A DNA stretch of 64,000 nt from an uncultured Poribacteria bacterium (GTDB taxonomy: Bacteria > Poribacteria > WGA-4E > WGA-3G), in assembly GCA_951813545.1 (NCBI GenBank), contig OX638352.1, forward strand, positions 434,001-498,000, read 5' to 3'. The position numbers and the translations under genes were made by a program. Shown one piece after another: positions 58,431 to 64,000 of the stretch. The first letter of the stretch is position 1; each line of letters begins with the position of its first letter. The notes beneath the pieces are model-generated. The model was not told the origin of the DNA. It was given only the letters and a program-made list of their open reading frames with translations, and did not search any database.

Positions 58431-61088
58431 ATGACATCAGATGAAATTAGAGCCAGTTTCTTAGAATACTTCCGCAAACACGAGCACACTGTCGTGCCGA
58501 GCGCGTCCTTGATACCAGCAGGGGACCCGACACTGTTGTTTACCAACGCCGGTATGAACCAATTCAAGGATGTATTTCTCGGTATCGGACAGCGGGAGTA
58601 TACGCGCGCCGTTGATACGCAAAAATGTCTGCGAGTCAGCGGTAAACACAACGATCTTGAAGAGGTCGGTTATTCGCCAAGCCACCATACCTTCTTTGAG
58701 ATGCTCGGAAACTGGTCGTTCGGTGATTATTACAAACAGGAAGCCATCGCCTTTGCATGGGAATTGGTGACCGAACTTTGGCAAATTCCGAAGGAACGTC
58801 TCTGGGCAACAGTCTACCTCGAAGATGACGAAGCCGAAAAACTCTGGCTCCAAGAGACAGACCTCCCTCTCTCACATATCCGCCGTTGTGATAAGGACAA
58901 CTTTTGGGAAATGGGTGAGACGGGTCCCTGCGGTCCCTGTAGCGAACTCTTTGTTGACATGGGCGTAGAAGCCTACCCTGAAACCGCAAATGACCCTGAT
59001 GCAGGTCCAAACACCAGCGATCGGTTCCGAGAATTCTGGAATCTTGTATTCATTCAATACAATCGGAACGAAAGCGGTACGCTTGAACCACTACCAGCAA
59101 CACATGTAGATACAGGCATGGGCTTTGAACGGATTACTTCGGTATTGCAAGAGGTTGATTCAAACTACAAGACAGACCTGTTTACACCCCTCTTGGCGAC
59201 AATTGCCGATATGACAGACACCGCCTATTTCGATGATGAACGCGGGTTACCACATCGCGTTATCGCTGACCACATCCGGTGTTTAACCTTCGCCATTGGC
59301 GACGGTGTTATGCCATCCAACGAGGGGCGAGGCTACGTTATTCGCCGAATCTTGCGACGCGCCGTGCTTTACGGTAAAAAATTAGAGATGAACGAAGCCT
59401 TCATCTACCAACTCGTTGACCACGTCATCAATCTGCTCGGCAATGTATTTCCGGATGTCTTGCCACGCCGCGAGTTTATCACCCGCACGATTCAGGGTGA
59501 AGAGCATCGCTTTCATCAAACGATTGAACGTGGACTCGAACTGCTCGATCATTCATTTGACACACTCACAGAAGAAAAGAGCACACAACTCGATGGAAAA
59601 CGTGCGTTTGAACTGTACGATACCTTCGGTTTTCCTCTTGACTTGACCCAGATGCTTGCTCGTGAGCGCGGATTTACGGTTGACGATGCAGGTTTTGAAA
59701 ACAGCATGGAGGCGCAACGCGCGCGTGGACGTGCAGCGTGGGAGGCGAGAGGTGGCACTAAAGACGAAGAGATTTCCGTTTACGCTGAAGTCCTCAAAGA
59801 GCACGGTGAGACAGAATTTGTCGGCTATACACAGAACAATATCGATGCAGAAGTTGTCGCCTTAATTGCTGATGCCGAGTCGGTAGGTAGTGCCCAGCAA
59901 GGAGATGAAGTGTTTGTGTTGCTTAACCGAACGCCTTTTTATGGCGAGTCAGGTGGACAAGTCGGTGATGTCGGCACACTTAAGAGCCAAAACGCGAAGT
60001 TGGCTGTACAAGACACGCTCAAACCTTCTGCTGATCTGGTTGCCCATAAGTGTAAGGTAATTGAGGGTGAAATCACACCCTATACTGCGGTGCAAGCACA
60101 AATTGATACCGAACGCCGAAACGCCGTTGCAGTGAGCCACACAGCAACCCATCTCCTGCACAGCGGCTTGCGGCACGTTCTTGGCACACACGTTGGGCAA
60201 GCCGGTTCACTTGTTGAAGCCGGTAGGTTGCGATTTGACTTCTCGCACTACGAAGCGGTTTCATCGGAACAATTGCGGGACATTGAAGAATTCATCAACG
60301 AAAAAATTCGCGGAAACGACGCGCTGTCTATCAACGAAATGCCGTTGGACGCAGCAAAAGAGAAAGGTGCCTTAGCCTTTTTCGGCGATAAGTACGGGGA
60401 CATCGTGCGCGTCGTTCAGGCTGGTGCCTATAGCGTTGAACTCTGCGGAGGCACCCACGTTCAGGCAACCGGTGAACTCGGCTTTGTGAAACTGATGAGC
60501 GAAAGCAGTATCGCCGCAGGTGTCCGGCGCGTTGAGGCACTAACCGGCACCACAGCAGTAATAACCGTCCAAGAAGATACTGCACTACTCACCAATGTGG
60601 CGAATCTGCTGAAAACGCCCAAAGCCACTTTGCCTGAACGGATCGAACGATTGCTTCAGGAACAACGGGACTTGGAACAGCAGCTTCAACAACTTAAAAG
60701 CCAGCACGCGCTTTCCAACGTCAGCACCTTAGTCGAAGGTGCAACGCTCGTTGAAGATGTGCGGGTCGTTGCCTCGCTCGTAGCAGACACGGATAGAAAT
60801 GGGTTACGGCGGCTTGTAGATGAACTCAAACCCCGTTTAGAATCCGGTGTCGTTGCCCTCGCTGCCGTGGCAGGAAGCGAGGTGGCTTTTGTGGTTGGTG
60901 TAACTCCAGACTTGGTGAAGGACCGCGGCTTGAATGCGGGTAAAATCGTGTCCGAATTAACCCAGTTGGCAGACGGCCGTGGCGGAGGACGCCCTGAACT
61001 CGCACAAGGTGGCGGTAAAAATCCGAGCAAAGCAAACGCAGCAATCGCTGCAGCCAGCGAAATTGTCGGACAACAACTTAAAACTTGA
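58431..61088 (+). CDS. alaS: Alanyl-tRNA synthetase
   Basis: Charges tRNA-Ala and edits Ser/Gly mischarging. 885 residues, full length. Class II catalytic part: FTNAGMNQFKDVFLG, RVSGKHNDLEEVGYSPSHHT, FEMLGNWSFGDYY and GMGFERITSVLQ (motif 3 with Arg). Then the editing domain with HTATHLLHSGLRHVLG (zinc/editing HxxxH) and CGGTHVQATGELG (CxxxH), and the C-Ala domain with GGGRPELAQGGGKNPSK. RBS AGGAGAGAATCTACAC, own promoter. Follows recX. Confidence 0.97.
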   Translation: MTSDEIRASFLEYFRKHEHTVVPSASLIPAGDPTLLFTNAGMNQFKDVFLGIGQREYTRAVDTQKCLRVSGKHNDLEEVGYSPSHHTFFEMLGNWSFGDYYKQEAIAFAWELVTELWQIPKERLWATVYLEDDEAEKLWLQETDLPLSHIRRCDKDNFWEMGETGPCGPCSELFVDMGVEAYPETANDPDAGPNTSDRFREFWNLVFIQYNRNESGTLEPLPATHVDTGMGFERITSVLQEVDSNYKTDLFTPLLATIADMTDTAYFDDERGLPHRVIADHIRCLTFAIGDGVMPSNEGRGYVIRRILRRAVLYGKKLEMNEAFIYQLVDHVINLLGNVFPDVLPRREFITRTIQGEEHRFHQTIERGLELLDHSFDTLTEEKSTQLDGKRAFELYDTFGFPLDLTQMLARERGFTVDDAGFENSMEAQRARGRAAWEARGGTKDEEISVYAEVLKEHGETEFVGYTQNNIDAEVVALIADAESVGSAQQGDEVFVLLNRTPFYGESGGQVGDVGTLKSQNAKLAVQDTLKPSADLVAHKCKVIEGEITPYTAVQAQIDTERRNAVAVSHTATHLLHSGLRHVLGTHVGQAGSLVEAGRLRFDFSHYEAVSSEQLRDIEEFINEKIRGNDALSINEMPLDAAKEKGALAFFGDKYGDIVRVVQAGAYSVELCGGTHVQATGELGFVKLMSESSIAAGVRRVEALTGTTAVITVQEDTALLTNVANLLKTPKATLPERIERLLQEQRDLEQQLQQLKSQHALSNVSTLVEGATLVEDVRVVASLVADTDRNGLRRLVDELKPRLESGVVALAAVAGSEVAFVVGVTPDLVKDRGLNAGKIVSELTQLADGRGGGRPELAQGGGKNPSKANAAIAAASEIVGQQLKT

Positions 61089-61179
61089 GTTCACAGACAC
61101 CACTTTTTGTAAAGTAGGTGTACCTAAAGAAGCGTCTATCGGAAACCATGTCTTATAATTAATGCGCAAAGGAGAAGTT

Positions 61180-61740
61180 ATGGATTGGAGTTTGATCGCT
61201 TCACTTTTTTGGAAATTCAGCTTAGGTATCTTTCTACTTGCCATTACAGCACTGGCGGGATATATGTGCGCCGCTGTCGGTAGCCTCCGAAACTCGTTAA
61301 ACAGTATCCGAAATACGTTGAACTCCACAGAAAATATGGTTAATCAGGAAATCGGGGAACTAATTACCGACGTGGATAGGACAGTGAAAGAGGTGAATAA
61401 GGAGTTACCACAGCTGCTACAAAACCTAAACGGATTGACGGCTTCCTTACAAGGGATTAGCGAGTCCGAAATTCAACCCACCGTGCATAACATCCAAGAA
61501 ATGAGCGGTGCCCTGAATCAGAGCATTCAAGAACTCGATGATTTGGTTCAAAAAGTGACTAACTTTTCTGGACAGACGCTTGAACAAGCAACGTTTTTTC
61601 GTAATCAATTAGCTGTCTCGCTTACCGACATTGTAGGTTTATGGCAGGGCATCAAAGCCGGATGGGATAGTTTCGCCTCCACACAATCCGCTGACCCAAA
61701 AGAAGCACCTGAACCAGAAGAAGACACACCAACTGAATAA
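61180..61740 (+). CDS. Membrane-anchored coiled-coil protein, DUF948-like
   Basis: ATG 61180 (MDWSLIASLFWKFSLGIFLL) has AGGAG 6 nt upstream; an ATG at 61162 is part of the leader. 186 residues: one N-terminal membrane helix (FSLGIFLLAITALAGYMCAA), then a long Asn/Gln/Leu coiled coil (LRNSLNSIRNTLNSTENMVNQ, QELDDLVQKVTNF) and an acidic Glu/Pro tail (EAPEPEEDTPTE). This resembles the DUF948 proteins found with YtxH genes. The YtxH gene is 205 bp downstream. Probably envelope or general-stress related. Confidence 0.8.
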   Translation: MDWSLIASLFWKFSLGIFLLAITALAGYMCAAVGSLRNSLNSIRNTLNSTENMVNQEIGELITDVDRTVKEVNKELPQLLQNLNGLTASLQGISESEIQPTVHNIQEMSGALNQSIQELDDLVQKVTNFSGQTLEQATFFRNQLAVSLTDIVGLWQGIKAGWDSFASTQSADPKEAPEPEEDTPTE

Positions 61741-61945
61741 CCGAACGGACGGAAGTTGTAGATTCCCGATATTAAAGCAGCATAACGTTTGTATCGCAGT
61801 AGAAACACAATGAAAAAACAATTGCACCAAGAGCTAAACGCGAGAATTGAAACTTTTTACGGCGATTTTCGTAAATTCTAACATCAAGTTTTGGGAACTG
61901 ATAAGCTTCACCAAAACAATTTAACCTAACAGAAAGGACAAAAAA

Positions 61946-62350
61946 ATGAGTAACAATGGACAGAACAACGGACTCGCAATGATCTTCGCCTTTTTTACTG
62001 GTTTCATGGCTGGTGCTGTTATTAGCCTGCTCTACGCCCCGAGTTCTGGTAAGGAAACCCGGAAGAAGATTCGTGATACCTCAATTGATGCCAAAAACAA
62101 GACGGTTGAGTTTGCGAGCCAAACCACCGATAGCGCGCGACAGGGTGTTCAGACTTTCGTAGAACAGGGCAAAGAGAGCGTTCACGACATTGTAGATAGC
62201 GGAAAAGAACGCCTCCAACAAGCAAGTGAACAGGTGAAAAGTGCTGTGGAAACAGGTCGTAAAGTCTCCGCAGATGTCCGCACCAAAATCGCTGGGTCAA
62301 TCCCAGGTATTGGTGAGGAAAATGACGAAGAGGCTACCGAGGAAGCCTAA
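61946..62350 (+). CDS. YtxH-domain protein
   Basis: A 134-residue protein. N-terminal glycine-rich membrane helix FFTGFMAGAVISLLYAPSSGKETRKKIRD is the YtxH signature (helix, then LYAPxSGxETR). After it comes a long amphipathic helix region with VEFASQTTDSARQGVQTFVE and repeated Glu/Gln/Ser pattern, ending acidic (EENDEEATEEA). Family members are linked to general stress in Firmicutes. RBS AAAGGAC. It follows the DUF948-like gene and ends before a 9-bp hairpin at 62392-62412. Confidence 0.85.
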   Translation: MSNNGQNNGLAMIFAFFTGFMAGAVISLLYAPSSGKETRKKIRDTSIDAKNKTVEFASQTTDSARQGVQTFVEQGKESVHDIVDSGKERLQQASEQVKSAVETGRKVSADVRTKIAGSIPGIGEENDEEATEEA

Positions 62351-62391
62351 ACGTTTTTCGTGACGTGCGGATCGAAATAAAAGGCGGCAGA

Positions 62392-62412
62392 CAGTAGGGC
62401 TTGGCCCTACTG
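62392..62412 (+). terminator. Hairpin after the YtxH gene
   Basis: CAGTAGGGC-ttg-GCCCTACTG, a perfect 9-bp stem with no U-tract. It lies in the leader of larB, so a palindromic repeat or weak terminator. Confidence 0.4.
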
Positions 62413-62449
62413 GTGCAGCAAGCAGTGGACATCCGACCATAGTAAACGA

Positions 62450-63202
62450 ATGGAAATTGAAAAGTTAAGAACCCTGCTTGAACAAGTTAAAGACGGAGAG
62501 GTTGCTGTGGATAATGCCCTTCAATCTCTCCGCACACTTCCTTTTGAAGACTTAGGGTTTTCAAAAATTGATCACCACCGTCAGCTTCGTACAGGATTTC
62601 CTGAAGTTATTTTCTGTGAAGGAAAGACGATAGAACACGTCAAGCAGATTAGTGAACGTATCCTCGCAGCAGGGCATCCACTTCTGGCAACTCGTGCCAC
62701 ACCTGACATGTACAAAGCGGTCAAGGAAGTTCAACCGACAGCGCGTTATAACGCGCTTGGACGAACGATCGCCGTCAAGCAATCTGAAGAAAACGAAGGT
62801 ATTTCAGGGATACTTGTTGTTTCTGCTGGCACATCCGATTTGCCAGTCGCTGAGGAAGCCGTTGAAACAGCACTGATGATGGGAAATCAACCAGAACGCA
62901 TCTATGACGTTGGCGTAGCAGGATTACACCGTTTAATGAGCAACTACGAAAAACTCCTGAACGCCCGCGTTATTATCGTCGTTGCAGGCATGGAAGGCGC
63001 ACTTCCGAGTGTTGTCGGTGGGTTGGTGGATTGCCCTGTCATTGCAGTCCCAACGAGCATCGGCTATGGTGCCAGTTTTGGTGGACTCGCCGCCCTATTA
63101 GGAATGCTAAATAGCTGCGCATCCGGTGTCACTGTTGTGAATATTGATAACGGTTTCGGCGCGGGCTATAGCGCGTCCCTCATCAACCAACTCAAGTCGT
63201 AA
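62450..63202 (+). CDS. larB: Nickel-pincer cofactor biosynthesis carboxylase LarB
   Basis: LarB carboxylates and hydrolyses nicotinate adenine dinucleotide in synthesis of the nickel-pincer nucleotide of lactate racemase-type enzymes. 250 residues. PurE-like half: GISGILVVSAGTSDLPVAEEA, YDVGVAGLHRLMSN, VVAGMEGALPSVVGGLVDCPVIAVPTSIGYG (Ser/Gly loop) and NIDNGFGAGY at the end. The N-terminal part has LGFSKIDHHRQLRTGFPEVIF with the FxEVI motif. larC and larE are not in the window. No convincing RBS before ATG 62450. Confidence 0.93.
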   Translation: MEIEKLRTLLEQVKDGEVAVDNALQSLRTLPFEDLGFSKIDHHRQLRTGFPEVIFCEGKTIEHVKQISERILAAGHPLLATRATPDMYKAVKEVQPTARYNALGRTIAVKQSEENEGISGILVVSAGTSDLPVAEEAVETALMMGNQPERIYDVGVAGLHRLMSNYEKLLNARVIIVVAGMEGALPSVVGGLVDCPVIAVPTSIGYGASFGGLAALLGMLNSCASGVTVVNIDNGFGAGYSASLINQLKS

Positions 63203-63203
63203 A

Positions 63204-63824
63204 TCAACCATCTCCGTATTCTCCTTCTTCACCTGCTACTCTCAACACAACATTGGCACTCGCATTTTTTCCATTTCCTTGCGAACCGAAACCTGTTTTA
63301 GAAAAGTTGTGTTCCACCTTTAATTGGATAACCTTAGTATTAATACTGAGCGTAACAACGTCAGATCCAATTTTGCACCGAATTTGGTATGGGATTGATT
63401 CGGTCCGACGCTTTCCATCAGAAGGCTGTCGCCACGTCATACCGGATGCTTCAGCATAAACTGTGAGTGCTGTCTCGGCAGCTTCCGCGACGTTCCCCTC
63501 CGCGCTGAGGACATCTCTCGCAGCACCTGCTGCTCTGTGCGCAGCAGACTTCAAGCGTTCCTGAACCGTTTTTCCATCATTCTCGTCTGCGTTATCAGCA
63601 TCTTTGCTCTTTCGCAATGCAACGTACACTACTGACCCAAGAACAGAAAGAAAAACGGCGGTACTCAGGAGGACGGTGCCTCGTAACTCGCGACGACGTG
63701 TCATGCTTTCAAAATCCTCGCGATGATGTGGATAGAAAGCATCATGCGCAAAAATTGGCGTACTCCAGTACAACACACCAATGGATAATAAAAACAGCGG
63801 ATAAAAGAAAAATTTTCGGAACAT
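63204..63824 (-). CDS. Exported/membrane protein of unknown function
   Basis: Not recognised. ATG 63824 (MFRKFFFYPLFLLSIG) is preferred as it opens directly into a signal-type helix (LLSIGVLYWSTPIFAH); a frame open to 63905 adds 27 residues without support. 206 residues: a second hydrophobic helix (GTVLLSTAVFLSVLGSVVYVAL), then an Ala/Glu-rich helix (AAGAARDVLSAEGNVAEAAET) and a C-terminal beta-rich part (GSDVVTLSINTKVIQLKVEHN) ending in a Gly/Asn-rich tail. It is convergent with larB, with one base between their stops. Confidence 0.7.
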   Translation of the reverse strand: MFRKFFFYPLFLLSIGVLYWSTPIFAHDAFYPHHREDFESMTRRRELRGTVLLSTAVFLSVLGSVVYVALRKSKDADNADENDGKTVQERLKSAAHRAAGAARDVLSAEGNVAEAAETALTVYAEASGMTWRQPSDGKRRTESIPYQIRCKIGSDVVTLSINTKVIQLKVEHNFSKTGFGSQGNGKNASANVVLRVAGEEGEYGDG

Positions 63825-64000
63825 CGTTTCGGACCTGCCTTGGCACTTAAGTATAACAGCCGGAAACTGAAAAGTCAATCTTGTGTAAAGTTTATGCAGA
63901 GCCATTCAATTGTCATGAATCATTCTTGTGGGAGCGGTTTGTAACCCCGATTCTTGCCAATAGCAGCGCGAACCTATTCCCGATAATGCCCTCAAAAAAC
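63825..64000. other. Window end without a recognisable gene
   Basis: Contains GTGGGAGCGGTTTGTAACCC, probably the start of another dispersed repeat. No gene is supported. Confidence 0.4.

Noticed and set aside
61810..61881. 23-codon frame (MKKQLHQELNARIETFYGDF...) between the DUF948-like and YtxH genes
   Set aside because: No RBS and too short to support without conservation.
1..64000. tRNA, rRNA, phage or transposase genes
   Set aside because: None recognised on reading both strands; small tRNAs could be missed without a covariance search.

Overview
The window looks like a chromosome piece from a Candidatus Poribacteria-type bacterium. This is an inference from gene content: five secreted LamG proteins, three phytanoyl-CoA dioxygenase-like (PhyH) enzymes, three Gfo/Idh/MocA oxidoreductases, a sulfatase, a CehA/McbA-type metallohydrolase, three Uma2 nucleases, TolB-like propellers and a DUF6785-type membrane protein, among many short palindromic intergenic repeats. 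No rRNA, tRNA, CRISPR array, transposase or phage gene was recognised. An outer membrane is implied by a TolC/HlyD efflux pair and a TonB-dependent receptor.

Layout. 1-8.6 kb (minus strand): truncated polytopic membrane protein, GHMP kinase, efflux adaptor and TolC channel, a large YCF48/BNR-repeat exported protein. 9-12.8 kb (plus): two LamG proteins, then an oxidoreductase translationally coupled to a third LamG protein. 13.1-17.8 kb (minus): a compact five-gene operon (PhyH, sulfatase, selenocysteine redoxin, sugar isomerase-like TIM barrel, SGNH hydrolase). 17.9-29.1 kb: Uma2 genes, LamG proteins, a UvrC N-half homologue, two selenocysteine-containing HMA lipoproteins, PhyH, a GT4 glycosyltransferase, prs and gpmI. 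29.3-32.7 kb: two large overlapping unknown genes that look AT-richer by eye. 32.8-38.2 kb: methyltransferase, TIM-barrel protein, three lipoproteins, two TolB-like proteins (one broken by a stop). 38.7-51 kb: cyclase, EamA transporter, dehydrogenase, a MazF/PemK-type toxin with a repeat-bearing candidate antitoxin, CehA-like hydrolase, oxidoreductases, PhyH with an ABC ATPase, and a membrane-anchored carboxypeptidase-regulatory-like protein. 51-64 kb: TonB receptor, coaD, a WD40-zincin fusion, ThuA-like protein, recX-alaS, two envelope/stress-type small proteins, larB.

Most notable: (1) three genes carry an in-frame UGA exactly where the first Cys of a CxxC motif belongs, each followed 21-22 nt later by a SECIS-like hairpin. 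They are read here as selenoproteins: two HMA lipoproteins (GMT-U-xx-C) and one redoxin (U-GT-C), all apparently exported. A fourth in-frame UGA, in a TolB-like gene, lacks these marks and looks like a plain nonsense mutation. (2) Seven exported proteins of two unrelated folds (LamG and TolB propeller) end in the same short tail, roughly [KL]-x-T-T-W-[GA]-x-[LI]-K, a candidate C-terminal sorting signal. (3) A MazF-like toxin is preceded by a small gene built from a tandemly duplicated ~33-residue module. (4) Several families of short palindromic or MITE-like repeats sit in the gaps and in places touch or extend genes.
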